64,000 bases of DNA from Ideonella benzenivorans (GTDB lineage: Bacteria > Pseudomonadota > Gammaproteobacteria > Burkholderiales > Burkholderiaceae_C): the NCBI RefSeq assembly GCF_020387415.1, contig NZ_JAGWCB010000007.1, forward strand, positions 62,001 to 126,000. Reading direction: 5' to 3'. The notes beneath the pieces are model-generated. The model searched no databases. It was not told the DNA's origin and was given only the letters and a program-made list of their open reading frames with translations. This document shows positions 29,193-37,859 of this stretch, piece after piece (positions within the stretch are counted from its first letter, which is position 1; every line of letters begins with the position of its first letter). Position numbers and translations under genes: made by a program.

Positions 29193-29693
29193 ATGACCAC
29201 CCACGTTCTGATTCTTTGCACCCACAACTCGGCCCGCAGCGTGCTGGCCGAGGGCATGCTCAACCAGTTGGCCGCCCGGCTGGGCAAGGATGTCCGCGCC
29301 CACAGCGCGGGCTCGGCGCCCAGCGGCCGCATCAACCCCTTCGCGCTGGAGGCGCTGGCCAACGCGGGCATCGACACCGGCGGTTTTCGCAGCAAGAGCT
29401 GGGACGAGTTCACCGGCCCGGACGCGCCGCCGCTGTCCATCGTCATCACCGTCTGCGACAGCGCCGCGGCCGAGACCTGCCCGATCTTCTTTGGCGGCCA
29501 TGGCCAGCCGGTGAAGGTGCACTGGGGCTACCCGGATCCGTCCAATGCGGACGGCGTGGGCGACAAGCGCCGCGCCTTCGAGCTGACCCGCCAGGCTTTG
29601 GGCTACCGCCTGCTGCAGCTGCTGGCGCTGCCGCTGGAGACCATGGACCACGCCGCGCTGCAGGCCGCCCTGCAGGACATCGCCCGGAGCTGA
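29193..29693 (+). CDS. arsC: Arsenate reductase ArsC, second copy
   Basis: A 166-residue paralogue of the preceding gene with the same fold: P-loop CTHNSARS (Cys9), relay cysteines in VITVCDSAAAETCPIFFGG and the acid aspartate in YPDPSN. The sequences differ widely outside the active site, so this is an old duplication or separate recruitment, not a recent tandem copy. Its TGA is one base before the acr3 ATG, and the genes are certainly co-translated. Confidence 0.93.
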   Translation: MTTHVLILCTHNSARSVLAEGMLNQLAARLGKDVRAHSAGSAPSGRINPFALEALANAGIDTGGFRSKSWDEFTGPDAPPLSIVITVCDSAAAETCPIFFGGHGQPVKVHWGYPDPSNADGVGDKRRAFELTRQALGYRLLQLLALPLETMDHAALQAALQDIARS

Positions 29694-29694
29694 G

Positions 29695-30762
29695 ATGAAC
29701 ACCGCCACCACCGTGCCGCCGGCCGCCGCGCCGGCCCCCCTGAGCGTCTTCGAGCGCTACCTCAGCGTCTGGGTCGCGCTGTGCATCGTCGCCGGCATCG
29801 CGCTGGGCCAGGCGCTGCCTGGCCCGGTGCAGGCCATTGGCCGCATGGAGGTCGCCCAGGTCAACCTGCCGGTGGGCCTCTTGATCTGGGTGATGATCAT
29901 CCCGATGCTGCTGAAGGTGGACTTCGGTGCGCTGCACCAGGTCAAGGCGCATTGGCGCGGCATCGGCGTCACGCTGTTCGTGAACTGGGCCGTCAAGCCC
30001 TTTTCGATGGCGCTGCTGGGCTGGCTGTTCGTGCGGCATGTCTTTGCGCCCTGGCTGCCGGCCGGGCAGATCGACAGCTACATCGCCGGCCTGATCCTGC
30101 TGGCCGCCGCGCCCTGCACGGCGATGGTCTTCGTCTGGAGCCGGCTGACCAACGGCCACCCGCTGTTCACGCTCAGCCAGGTGGCGCTCAACGACACCAT
30201 CATGGTGTTCGCCTTCGCGCCCATCGTGGCGCTGCTGCTGGGCCTGTCGTCCATCACCGTGCCCTGGGCCACGCTGCTCACCTCGGTCGTGCTCTACATC
30301 GTGATCCCGGTGATCCTGGCCCAGCTCTGGCGCAAGGCCTTGCTGCGCCGCGGCCAGGCCGCCTTGGATGCCGCGCTGGCCAAGATCGGCCCCTGGTCCA
30401 TCACCGCGCTGCTGGCCACGCTGGTGCTGCTGTTCGCCTTCCAGGGCCAGGCCATCCTGCAACAACCGCTGGTGATCGCGATGCTGGCGGTGCCCATCCT
30501 GATCCAGGTGTTTTTCAACGCGGGGCTGGCCTATTGGCTGAACCGGCGCGTGGGCGAGGCCCACAATGTGGCCTGTCCCTCGGCACTGATCGGGGCCAGC
30601 AACTTCTTTGAACTGGCGGTGGCCGCCGCGATCAGCCTGTTCGGCTTTGAATCCGGCGCCGCGCTGGCCACGGTGGTGGGGGTGCTGATCGAGGTGCCGG
30701 TGATGCTGCTGGTGGTTCGCTGGGTGAACCACAGCAAGAACTGGTACGAACACCGCACATGA
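29695..30762 (+). CDS. acr3: Arsenite efflux permease Acr3
   Basis: A 355-residue inner-membrane protein with about ten transmembrane helices of the Acr3/BASS fold, exporting As(III). The conserved cysteine motif LAAAPCTAMVFVWSRLT, with the essential Cys of the family, is intact, as are the VNLPVGLLIWVMIIPMLLK segment and NFFELAVAAAISLFG. It is an Acr3, not ArsB. It overlaps arsA by 4 bp, suggesting energised export by an ATPase partner. Confidence 0.95.
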   Translation: MNTATTVPPAAAPAPLSVFERYLSVWVALCIVAGIALGQALPGPVQAIGRMEVAQVNLPVGLLIWVMIIPMLLKVDFGALHQVKAHWRGIGVTLFVNWAVKPFSMALLGWLFVRHVFAPWLPAGQIDSYIAGLILLAAAPCTAMVFVWSRLTNGHPLFTLSQVALNDTIMVFAFAPIVALLLGLSSITVPWATLLTSVVLYIVIPVILAQLWRKALLRRGQAALDAALAKIGPWSITALLATLVLLFAFQGQAILQQPLVIAMLAVPILIQVFFNAGLAYWLNRRVGEAHNVACPSALIGASNFFELAVAAAISLFGFESGAALATVVGVLIEVPVMLLVVRWVNHSKNWYEHRT

Positions 30763-32507
30763 ACATCCTTCCGCAAGCCACCCGCTACCTGTTTTTCACG
30801 GGCAAGGGCGGGGTGGGCAAGACCTCGCTGTCCACCGCCACCGCCATCCAGTTGGCCGACACCGGGCGCCGGGTGCTGCTGGTCAGCACCGACGCCGCGT
30901 CCAACCTGGACGAGATGCTGGGCGTGCCGCTGCGCAACGAGCCCGTGGCGGTGCCGGCAGTGCCGGGGCTGTCGGTGCTCAACATCGACCCGCAGGTGGC
31001 GGCCGAGCACTACCGCCAGCGGGTGCTGGACCAGATGCGCGAGGCCTCCGAGGAGGAGCGGGGCACGGTGCGCGAGCAGCTCTCCGGGGCCTGCACGACC
31101 GAGATTGCGTCCTTCGACGAGTTCTCCAACCTGCTGGCCTCGGGGGCGCCGGGCTTTGACCATGTGGTGTTCGACACCGCCCCCACCGGCCACACCCTGC
31201 GGTTGCTCAGCCTGCCGCAGGCCTGGAGCGGCTTTTTGAAGGACAACGACCGCGGCGCTTCCTGCCTGGGGCCGCACTCGGGGCTGAAGATGCAGGAGTC
31301 GCGCTTCAACGCGGCGCTGGCGGCCCTGACGGACCCGGCCCGCACGACGGTGGTGCTGGTGGCCCGGGCCGAGCGCAGTGCCTTGAGCGAGGCGGCGCGC
31401 AGTGCGCAGGAGCTGGCGGCGCTGGGGCTGCGCCACCAGCGCCTGGCGGTCAACGGCGTCTTCCATGCCAGCGACGCCACCGATGCGGTGGCCCAGGCCA
31501 TGGAACGCCAGGAGGCCGAGGCGCTGGCCGACCTGCCCGAGGCCCTGCGCGCGCCGCCGCAGGTGCAGGTGCCGCTGCGGCCCTTCGACACCATCGGTGT
31601 GCCGGCGCTGCGCCAGCTGCTGAGTGACGCGCCCTGGGCTCCGGCCACGCCGCCGACAGCCTTGCCGGCCCTGCCGGCGGACCCGCTGGCCAGGCTGGTG
31701 GACCAACTGGCCGAGGCCGGCCACGGGCTCATCATGGTGATGGGCAAGGGCGGCGTGGGCAAGACGACGTTGGCCGCGGCCCTGGCGGTGGGCCTGGTGC
31801 AGCGCGGCCACGCGGTGCACCTGAGCACCACCGACCCGGCCAACCACCTGGACATCACGCTGGCAGGTTCGCTGCCCGGGCTGAGCGTGAGCCGGATCGA
31901 CCCCAAGGCCGAGACGGCGCGCTACATCGACAAGATCATGACGGCCCGCTCGCCCGGGCTGGACGCGGGTGAGCGGGCCCTGCTGCTGGAAGACCTGCAG
32001 TCGCCCTGCACCGAGGAGGTGGCGGTGTTCCACGCCTTCTCCCGCACGGTGGCCGAAGCGCGCAGCGCCTTCGTGGTGCTGGACACGGCACCGACCGGGC
32101 ACTCTCTGCTGCTGATGGACGCCACCGGCGCGTACCACCGCCAGATGACGCGCGAGTTCGAGGGCCAGTCTCTGCATGTGGTGACGCCGCTGATGCGGCT
32201 GCAGGACCCGGACTACACCCGGGTGATCCTGGTCACGCTGCCGGAGGTGACGCCGGTGTCCCAGGCGGCGGCGCTGCAGGAGGACCTGCGGCGCGCCCAA
32301 GTCGAGCCCTATGCCTGGGTGCTCAACCGCTCGCTGCTGGCGGCCGGCACCCACGACCCGCTGCTGCAGGCCCGGCTGGCCGGTGAGCAGCGCCAGGTCG
32401 AGCGCGTGGCCGGCGGCCTGGCGCGGCGGCTTTTTGCCGTGCCCTGGCGGCCCGAGCCACCCGTTGGCCTGGCGGCGCTGGGGGCCTTGGTGGCCCCGCA
32501 GGGCTGA
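30759..32507 (+). CDS. arsA: Arsenite-stimulated ATPase ArsA (two-domain)
   Basis: A 582-residue ATPase made of two homologous halves. Each has a deviant Walker A (TGKGGVGKTSLS near the N-terminus, MGKGGVGKTTLA at about residue 327) and the signal-transduction motif DTAPTGH (DTAPTGHTLRLL, DTAPTGHSLLLM). Cysteines in SGACTTEIASF and QSPCTEEVAVF match the positions that bind arsenite in ArsA. It should power Acr3. The usual arsenite metallochaperone gene arsD is absent from the cluster. Confidence 0.94.
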   Translation: MNILPQATRYLFFTGKGGVGKTSLSTATAIQLADTGRRVLLVSTDAASNLDEMLGVPLRNEPVAVPAVPGLSVLNIDPQVAAEHYRQRVLDQMREASEEERGTVREQLSGACTTEIASFDEFSNLLASGAPGFDHVVFDTAPTGHTLRLLSLPQAWSGFLKDNDRGASCLGPHSGLKMQESRFNAALAALTDPARTTVVLVARAERSALSEAARSAQELAALGLRHQRLAVNGVFHASDATDAVAQAMERQEAEALADLPEALRAPPQVQVPLRPFDTIGVPALRQLLSDAPWAPATPPTALPALPADPLARLVDQLAEAGHGLIMVMGKGGVGKTTLAAALAVGLVQRGHAVHLSTTDPANHLDITLAGSLPGLSVSRIDPKAETARYIDKIMTARSPGLDAGERALLLEDLQSPCTEEVAVFHAFSRTVAEARSAFVVLDTAPTGHSLLLMDATGAYHRQMTREFEGQSLHVVTPLMRLQDPDYTRVILVTLPEVTPVSQAAALQEDLRRAQVEPYAWVLNRSLLAAGTHDPLLQARLAGEQRQVERVAGGLARRLFAVPWRPEPPVGLAALGALVAPQG

Positions 32508-32510
32508 GCA

Positions 32511-33107
32511 ATGGCCGCCCCGGACGCTCTGGCGCAGGACGGCCTGTCCTGCGTGGCGAGCGCCTGGCATGCGCACGAGCGCGAGTTGCGCGCCTACCTG
32601 CGCCACCACCTGGGGGAGAGCGCCCCGGCCGAGGACCTGCTGCAGGAGGTGTTCCTGCGTGCGCTGCGGCAGGGCGAGGCCTTTTGCACCATCGCGCAGC
32701 CGCGGGCCTGGCTGTTCCAGGTGGCGCGCCACGCGATGACGGACCACTGGCGGGCGCAGCGCCCCCAGGAGCCGGTGAGCGAGGCCCTGCCCCAGGAAGC
32801 GGCCGACCCGCGCGCGCCCGGGCTGGCGCCGGTGGATCACCTCGGCGACTGTCTGCTGCGGGTGCTGGGGGAACTGCGGCCAGACGATGCCGCCATCGTC
32901 CGCGCCTGCGACCTGCAGGGGCAGACGGTGCAGGCCTTCGCGCAGGCGCAGGGCCTCAGCCTGCCGGCCGCCAAATCCCGTTTGCTGCGGGCCCGGGAAC
33001 GCCTGCGCACCCAGATGGTGACGGCCTGCCAGGTCCGCTTCGACAGCGACGGCAGTGTCTGCAGCCACACCCCCCGGGCCGACGCGCCGGCACCCGCCAG
33101 AAATTGA
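32511..33107 (+). CDS. ECF-type sigma factor (SigZ-like) in the ars cluster
   Basis: A 198-residue sigma-70 family factor with region 2 (RELRAYLRHHLGESAPAEDL, QEVFLRAL, QPRAWLFQVARHAMTDHWRA) and region 4 (LRPDDAAIVRACDLQGQ, then AQAQGLSLPAAKSRLLRARERL). The C-terminal segment TACQVRFDSDGSVCSHTPR, with two cysteines, resembles the tail of SigZ-type factors. It follows arsA by 3 bp, so its expression is tied to arsenic. No anti-sigma gene is adjacent; the cysteines could allow direct redox or metal sensing, which is inference. Confidence 0.85.
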   Translation: MAAPDALAQDGLSCVASAWHAHERELRAYLRHHLGESAPAEDLLQEVFLRALRQGEAFCTIAQPRAWLFQVARHAMTDHWRAQRPQEPVSEALPQEAADPRAPGLAPVDHLGDCLLRVLGELRPDDAAIVRACDLQGQTVQAFAQAQGLSLPAAKSRLLRARERLRTQMVTACQVRFDSDGSVCSHTPRADAPAPARN

Positions 33108-33123
33108 TCCAGAGCAATTTCTG
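33098..33123. repeat. Inverted repeat at the end of the sigma factor gene
   Basis: CAGAAATTG and CAATTTCTG form a perfect 9-bp inverted repeat with an 8-nt loop spanning the stop codon. There is no following T run, so it is not a standard terminator. It could slow transcription or serve as an operator for the permease gene that starts 71 bp downstream. Confidence 0.5.
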
Positions 33124-33193
33124 ACGCGGGGCCGGGCTGCGCCCTGCATCCTTTTGCGCGATCGTCGTCTTCTCTTCAGAACAAGGAGAGGCC

Positions 33194-34246
33194 ATGTCAG
33201 ACGTCAGAGCCCGGCCCTGGGTCCGGATCCCCCAACAACATCCCCGCGCTGGGCTGGCCCTGGCGGCGTTGCTGTGGCTGGGCCTGTACCAGTTGCTGCA
33301 GCCGCTGTCGGCGGCGCTGGTGCGGCAGCTGCCGCTGGACCCGGCCAGCCCGCTGGGGTCGGCGGTGGAGTTCTTCTTCTACGACACCCCGAAGGTGCTG
33401 CTGCTGCTGACCGGCGTGGTGTTCGTGATGGGGATGGTGAACTCGTACTTCACCCCGGAGCGCACCCGCGCGCTGCTGGCCGGCCGCTCCGAAGGCGTGG
33501 CCAACGTGCTGGCGGCCTGCCTGGGCATCGTGACGCCGTTCTGTTCCTGCTCGGCGGTGCCGCTCTTCATTGGCTTCGTGCAGGCTGGCGTGCCGCTGGG
33601 GGTGACGTTCTCGTTCCTCATCTCGGCGCCGATGGTCAACGAGGTGGCCTTGACGCTGCTGTTCGGCATGTTCGGCTGGAAGGTGGCCGCGCTCTACCTG
33701 GGGCTGGGGCTGAGCGTGGCCATCGTCGCCGGCTGGACACTGGGGCGTTTGCGCATGGAGCGCTACCTGGAGGACTGGGTGACGCAGATGCCGCGCGTAC
33801 AGGCTGCGGCGCCGGACCAGGGGCTGTCGCTCACCGAACGCATCCAGGCGGGCCGGGACGCGGTGCGGACCATCGTCGGCCAGGTCTGGCCCTACATCCT
33901 GATCGGCATTGCGCTGGGCGCGGCCATCCACGGCTGGGTGCCGCAGGACTTCATGGCGTCCATCATGGGCAAGAACGCGCCGTGGTGGGCCGTGCCGGTG
34001 GCGGTGCTGCTGGGGGTGCCGATGTACACCAATGCGGCGGGCGTCATCCCCATCGTCCAGGCCCTGCTGGCCAAGGGCGCCGCGCTGGGCACCGTGCTGG
34101 CCTTCATGATGAGCGTGATCGCGCTCTCGCTGCCGGAGATGATCATCCTGCGCAAGGTGCTCAAGCTGCGCCTGATCCTGACCTTCGCCGGCATCGTGGC
34201 CTGCGGCATCCTGCTGGTCGGCTTCGTCTTCAACCGCGTGCTGTGA
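33194..34246 (+). CDS. ArsP-type permease (DUF318 family)
   Basis: A 350-residue polytopic membrane protein with about eight helices, of the permease family that includes ArsP, an exporter of trivalent organoarsenicals. The signature VTPFCSCSAVPLFIGF, the SFLISAPMVNEVALTLLFG motif and a second-half GVPMYTNAAGVIPIVQALLAKG are present. AAGGAGAGGCC precedes the ATG. With ArsI in the same cluster, organoarsenical handling is a coherent reading. Other members of the family have unknown substrates, so arsP is not assigned firmly. Confidence 0.82.
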   Translation: MSDVRARPWVRIPQQHPRAGLALAALLWLGLYQLLQPLSAALVRQLPLDPASPLGSAVEFFFYDTPKVLLLLTGVVFVMGMVNSYFTPERTRALLAGRSEGVANVLAACLGIVTPFCSCSAVPLFIGFVQAGVPLGVTFSFLISAPMVNEVALTLLFGMFGWKVAALYLGLGLSVAIVAGWTLGRLRMERYLEDWVTQMPRVQAAAPDQGLSLTERIQAGRDAVRTIVGQVWPYILIGIALGAAIHGWVPQDFMASIMGKNAPWWAVPVAVLLGVPMYTNAAGVIPIVQALLAKGAALGTVLAFMMSVIALSLPEMIILRKVLKLRLILTFAGIVACGILLVGFVFNRVL

Positions 34247-34307
34247 CACCACAGCCGCCCATCGTCCCCGGCCGCCTGGCGGCGGCCATTTTCAGGAGGA
34301 GTTCATC

Positions 34308-34538
34308 GTGGACATCAAGGTACTGGGCACCGGCTGTGCCAACTGCCGCAACACCGTGCGCGTGATCGAGGAGGTCGCGGCAGAGAAGGGCGTGTCCATC
34401 GCCCTGAGCAAGGTCGAGGACATCCCGTCGATCATGGGCTATGGCGTGATGAGCACGCCCGCCGTGGTGATCGACGGCAAGGTGGTGCACGCCGGCGGCG
34501 TGCCCTCGCGCGACAAGGTGGGGAGCTGGCTGGGCTGA
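34308..34538 (+). CDS. Small CxxC thioredoxin-like protein
   Basis: A 76-residue protein of the redox-active disulfide/thioredoxin-like group, starting from GTG after a strong AGGAGG. The active-site-like motif GTGCANCRNT is at the N-terminus and the cis-Pro loop equivalent is STPAVVIDGKVVHAG. Such small proteins are often encoded beside DUF318 permeases, as here. It may keep the permease or the cysteine-rich proteins of the cluster reduced, or carry metal to them; neither is shown. Confidence 0.85.
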   Translation: MDIKVLGTGCANCRNTVRVIEEVAAEKGVSIALSKVEDIPSIMGYGVMSTPAVVIDGKVVHAGGVPSRDKVGSWLG

Positions 34539-34587
34539 GCCCGCCTGTCGGCTGCGGCTGGTGTGACCGACGACAGCTGTTCGGCGG

Positions 34588-35262
34588 TCAGTCCGCCAAC
34601 GCCAGTGTTTCGGCAAAGAGCCCATTGCCGGGCCACTGGATGGTGCCCAGCCGTCGGGTCGAAATGGACTTGGCCTCCTCGCGATCCAATCCCAGGCCTC
34701 GCAAGGCGGCGGCCGCCGCCTGCTCGGCAAAGTCGGGTTCGCAGTCGGGGTGGAGCATGCAGTGCGCCGCACCGATCACCGACCCGGCGACGATGTTGAG
34801 GGCCAGGGTGATGGGCATGCGCGCAAAGCGTTTGGCCCGGATACCAGCGCTCAGGTCGCGCCGCACGAACTCGAGCAGCATGTCCTCGCTGTGCACATCG
34901 GGCCAGCCCAGCCGCACCAGAAAGGCCGCCATCACCGGCTTGTCGAGGGCTGTTCGTGCCACCAGACGGATGCCCCCGGCCACGCGCTCGGCCGGATCGT
35001 CAAAGCCTTGCACCAGCGGCTCGGCCATGCAGACCAACTCATTGGCGATCTGCCGGCCCACGTCCTGCAGCAGCGCGTCGGTGGACGGGAAGTACTTGTA
35101 GAAGCTGCCGCGCGAGACCTCCGCGCCCACCACCACATCGTCGATCGTCAGCGCGGCAGGCCCTTTCTCGGCCCCCACGCGCACGGCGGTGGACAGCAGC
35201 CGCATGCGCATGCGTTCCCGGCGTTCGGCGGCAACGCGGGGGCGGTGATCTTGGGTGGCCAT
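34588..35262 (-). CDS. TetR-family repressor of the adjacent aromatic module
   Basis: A 224-residue TetR regulator. The N-terminal HTH (ALTIDDVVVGAEVSRGSFYKYF) is followed by a helical ligand-binding domain. It is divergent from the FadL-porin gene across 249 bp that hold two similar palindromic sites. The usual logic is autorepression plus repression of the divergent operon until a pathway intermediate or CoA ester binds. The N-terminal Arg-rich extension (RPRVAAERRERMRMR) is a common DNA-minor-groove arm. Confidence 0.9.
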   Translation of the reverse strand: MATQDHRPRVAAERRERMRMRLLSTAVRVGAEKGPAALTIDDVVVGAEVSRGSFYKYFPSTDALLQDVGRQIANELVCMAEPLVQGFDDPAERVAGGIRLVARTALDKPVMAAFLVRLGWPDVHSEDMLLEFVRRDLSAGIRAKRFARMPITLALNIVAGSVIGAAHCMLHPDCEPDFAEQAAAAALRGLGLDREEAKSISTRRLGTIQWPGNGLFAETLALAD

Positions 35263-35306
35263 GGCGACGGTTCCTTGCAGGTCGGGGCGAGGCCCTCTTC
35301 TGGGCA

Positions 35307-35324
35307 GCTGACATTTCCGTCATC
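35307..35324. promoter_or_regulatory. Candidate TetR operator 1
   Basis: GCTGACATTTCCGTCATC aligns with the more perfect palindrome at 35432-35449, sharing the TGACA and GTCATC arms, and both are followed by TTGAA. It lies 45 bp upstream of the tetR start, suitable for autoregulation. Confidence 0.5.
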
Positions 35325-35385
35325 TTGAACGGTTCTCCAGTATGAACCAGCCCGTCGGGATGGCGAGGGTGGCCCGTCCGTCCGC

Positions 35386-35416
35386 TTGACTTCGGGTAAA
35401 CCCACTTATTCATATT
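35386..35416 (+). promoter_or_regulatory. Candidate sigma-70 promoter of the fadL-type operon
   Basis: TTGACT (35386-35391) and CATATT (35411-35416) are separated by 19 bp in a locally AT-rich stretch. The palindrome at 35432-35449 begins close to the expected transcription start, which suits repression by the TetR protein. Confidence 0.4.
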
Positions 35417-35431
35417 CAACGTTCATGTCAG

Positions 35432-35449
35432 GATGACAAATATGTCATC
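35432..35449. promoter_or_regulatory. Candidate TetR operator 2
   Basis: GATGACA-AATA-TGTCATC is a perfect 7-bp inverted repeat with a 4-bp centre, 62 bp before the porin start codon. Its size and symmetry fit TetR-family operators, and a related copy lies in front of tetR. Confidence 0.65.
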
Positions 35450-35511
35450 TTGAAGGCGTGGCCTGAGATGACGACAAGAGCGACCCACGTTCGCCCATCC
35501 CAGGAGACACC

Positions 35512-36687
35512 ATGCAAACATCACGTCAGTTCCAGGCCACGGTCCTGGCCGCAGCCCTGCTGCTTCACAGTGCTGCGCACGCCGTCAACGGCGCCCAATT
35601 GGGCGGCAATGGCGTGCGCAATGCCGCCATGGGCGGCGTGTCCATCGCGCTGCCACTGGACGCCAATGCGGGGGCCAACAACCCCGCGGGCATGGCCTTC
35701 GTCGGGCGCTCGGCCACGCTGGACGTGCAGCTCTTCCATGGCCAGTCCTCGGCCGACTATGTGCTGCCAGGCAACCGGCTGGACAACAGCCAGACGATCG
35801 TCGCCCCGCAGGGGGGCTTCAACTGGACGGTGTCGGACAGCCTGGCGCTGGGCATCAGCCTGCAAGGCGGTGGCGCGGGTGCCGACTACGGCCAGCCTGC
35901 CTTGCCCGTGCCGGGCGCGGGCAAGGCCCAGAGCATGCTGCGCGTGGCCGAGTTCATCCCCACCATCGCCTGGAAGCCGCGCGAGGATCTGGCCCTGGGC
36001 CTGGGCATCACCCTGGCCCGGGAGGACTTCAAGGCCGATGGCGTCATCGTCCCCGCGCCCGTGCCGGGCGGCCTGGCACCCCTTCCGGGCCATGGCACCG
36101 AGTCCACCACCGGCCTGGGCTGGCGCGTGGGCCTGCTCTGGAAGCCCGTGAGCGACTGGTCCCTGGGCCTGAACTACAAGGCCCGCACCGGCATGGGCCG
36201 GCTCCAGGGCTATGGCGACGACCTGCTGGCCTACAGCGACGGCAAGCTGGATGTGCCCGAGCAGTACGGCGTGGGCGTGGCCTGGCAGGCGCGGCCCGAT
36301 CTGACGCTGGCGGCCGACTGGCTGCGCATCCGCTGGGGCGACCTGAAGGTCATGAAGGATCCCAACGGCTTCGGCTGGCGCGACCAGCCGGTGCTGCGCA
36401 TCGGCGCGGCCTGGGCCCTGGATGCGCACCTGACCTGGCGCGCCGGCTTCAGCCACAACCGCGGCCAGATCGACAGCAGCCGCACGGTGCAGAACGTGCT
36501 CGTGCCTTCGGTGAACCAGAAGGCCTGGTCCACCGGCGTGTCCTGGACTTTCAAGGATGGCTCCGACCTGAGCCTGGGCTACGAGCTCAACCCTCGCACC
36601 ACCTTGCGTGGCACCGGCCCCAGCACCGGCACCGACCTGACCAGCAAGATCCAGCTGCTGATGCTGGGCTGGCAGCAGCGCTTCTGA
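35512..36687 (+). CDS. FadL/TodX-type outer membrane transporter
   Basis: A 391-residue outer membrane beta-barrel. A signal peptide (LAAALLLHSAAHA, cleavage before VNGAQ) precedes the FadL N-terminal hatch signature GVRNAAMGGVSIALPLDANAG followed by ANNPAGMAF, many amphipathic strands with girdle aromatics, and a terminal Phe (LGWQQRF). FadL-type channels carry hydrophobic compounds, including long-chain fatty acids and aromatic hydrocarbons, across the outer membrane. As first gene of the module it points to a hydrophobic growth substrate. A GGAGAC ribosome-binding site precedes the ATG. Confidence 0.9.
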   Translation: MQTSRQFQATVLAAALLLHSAAHAVNGAQLGGNGVRNAAMGGVSIALPLDANAGANNPAGMAFVGRSATLDVQLFHGQSSADYVLPGNRLDNSQTIVAPQGGFNWTVSDSLALGISLQGGGAGADYGQPALPVPGAGKAQSMLRVAEFIPTIAWKPREDLALGLGITLAREDFKADGVIVPAPVPGGLAPLPGHGTESTTGLGWRVGLLWKPVSDWSLGLNYKARTGMGRLQGYGDDLLAYSDGKLDVPEQYGVGVAWQARPDLTLAADWLRIRWGDLKVMKDPNGFGWRDQPVLRIGAAWALDAHLTWRAGFSHNRGQIDSSRTVQNVLVPSVNQKAWSTGVSWTFKDGSDLSLGYELNPRTTLRGTGPSTGTDLTSKIQLLMLGWQQRF

Positions 36688-36700
36688 CGGAGGACCTGCG

Positions 36701-37846
36701 ATGAGCAACGCTTCGCGCGCCGTGCTGCGGCAGGCGCAGGCCTGTTTCCAGAGCCTGTTGCCGGCCGACGTGCAGGCGCTGGCGCAGCCCGAGCCCATCG
36801 GCCGCGCGGTGGAACTGGCCTTTCTGCGCTGGGAGAAGCGCCGGCTGGCGCCCACCGAGCGCTTCTGGCGCGACTTCGGCTTTCACGTCGTGTCCAGCGA
36901 TGCGCAGCGCCTGGTCGCCCGCGCCAGCGGCCCGGCACCCTGCATCGCCCTGGCCACCCAGGGGGCGCGCAACCGCTTCGTGGGGCCAGCCTTTCGCATG
37001 TCCGAGGACACCGACCTGGCGCGCCTTGTGCGCGAGCTGGGTGGGCAGTGGCTGGCGCCGCAGGACATCCCCGGCGGCGGCGTGGGGGTGGCGCTGACCG
37101 ACCCTTGCGGCCGCAGCGTGTGGCTGCTGCAAGGACAGCAGGCGCTGGCGCCGCTGCCCACCCGGGCGGCGCTGACGGCCGACACCAACACCGCGCACCA
37201 CCGGCCGCGCGTCAACCGCATGGTGCGTGCGCCGATCGAGCCCGCGCAGGTGGTGCGGCTGGGCCACCTGGTGCTGCAGACCGTGGACTTTCCCGCCATG
37301 GTGGCCTGGTACCAGCGGGCGCTGGGCATCCTGCCCACCGATGTGCAGTACCTGTCCGATGGCAGCCCCGCGCTGGCCTTCTGTCGCCTGAACCTGGGGC
37401 CGCAGCCGGCCGACCACCACACCCTGGTGCTGGTGGGCGGCATCGAGGAGAAGCTGGAGCACAGCGCCTACGAGGTGGTCGACCTGGACGCCCTGGGCCA
37501 GGGGCAACAGGTGCTGCGGGCCCAGGGGCATCGGCACATGTGGGGCATCGGCCGCCATCTGCTGGGCAGCCAGCTGTTCGACTACTGGTTCGACCCCGAC
37601 GGCTTCGAGTACGAGCACTACACCGACGGCGACCTCTTCACCGCCGACGTTGAACCCATGTACTCGCCGCTGGAGTTCGGCGGCATCTGGGCCTGGGGCC
37701 AGGACGCGCCGGCCTCCATGAAACCTGCCAAGAGCCTGCGCACGCTGTGGCGGGTGCTGGGCCTGCTGCGCAGCAAGCGCATCACGCCCCAGCGTCTGAA
37801 GCTCATGAGCCAGGCGCTCGACGCCCCGGCCCGTCCCTGGTCCTGA
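36701..37846 (+). CDS. VOC-family extradiol ring-cleavage dioxygenase
   Basis: A 381-residue protein. The second half is a two-module type I extradiol dioxygenase domain with the expected iron ligands: His in RLGHLVLQTVDF, His in LEHSAYEVVD and Glu in EYEHYTDGD. The first half (to about residue 170) looks like a degenerate VOC module as in other two-domain extradiol enzymes. It probably opens the ring of a substituted catechol or trihydroxybenzene produced by the MhpA-like hydroxylase encoded downstream. It follows the porin by 13 bp. Confidence 0.82.
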   Translation: MSNASRAVLRQAQACFQSLLPADVQALAQPEPIGRAVELAFLRWEKRRLAPTERFWRDFGFHVVSSDAQRLVARASGPAPCIALATQGARNRFVGPAFRMSEDTDLARLVRELGGQWLAPQDIPGGGVGVALTDPCGRSVWLLQGQQALAPLPTRAALTADTNTAHHRPRVNRMVRAPIEPAQVVRLGHLVLQTVDFPAMVAWYQRALGILPTDVQYLSDGSPALAFCRLNLGPQPADHHTLVLVGGIEEKLEHSAYEVVDLDALGQGQQVLRAQGHRHMWGIGRHLLGSQLFDYWFDPDGFEYEHYTDGDLFTADVEPMYSPLEFGGIWAWGQDAPASMKPAKSLRTLWRVLGLLRSKRITPQRLKLMSQALDAPARPWS

Positions 37847-37859
37847 ACCGCACCGCATC

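Noticed and set aside
29195-29693. Second arsC as a recent tandem duplication
   Set aside because: Beyond the active-site motifs the two proteins differ throughout and no DNA-level repeat is seen.
30531-33149. An 872-codon open frame antisense to acr3-arsA-sigma
   Set aside because: It is low in recognisable domains, rich in His/Gln/Arg as is typical of antisense GC-rich DNA, and opposes well-identified genes.
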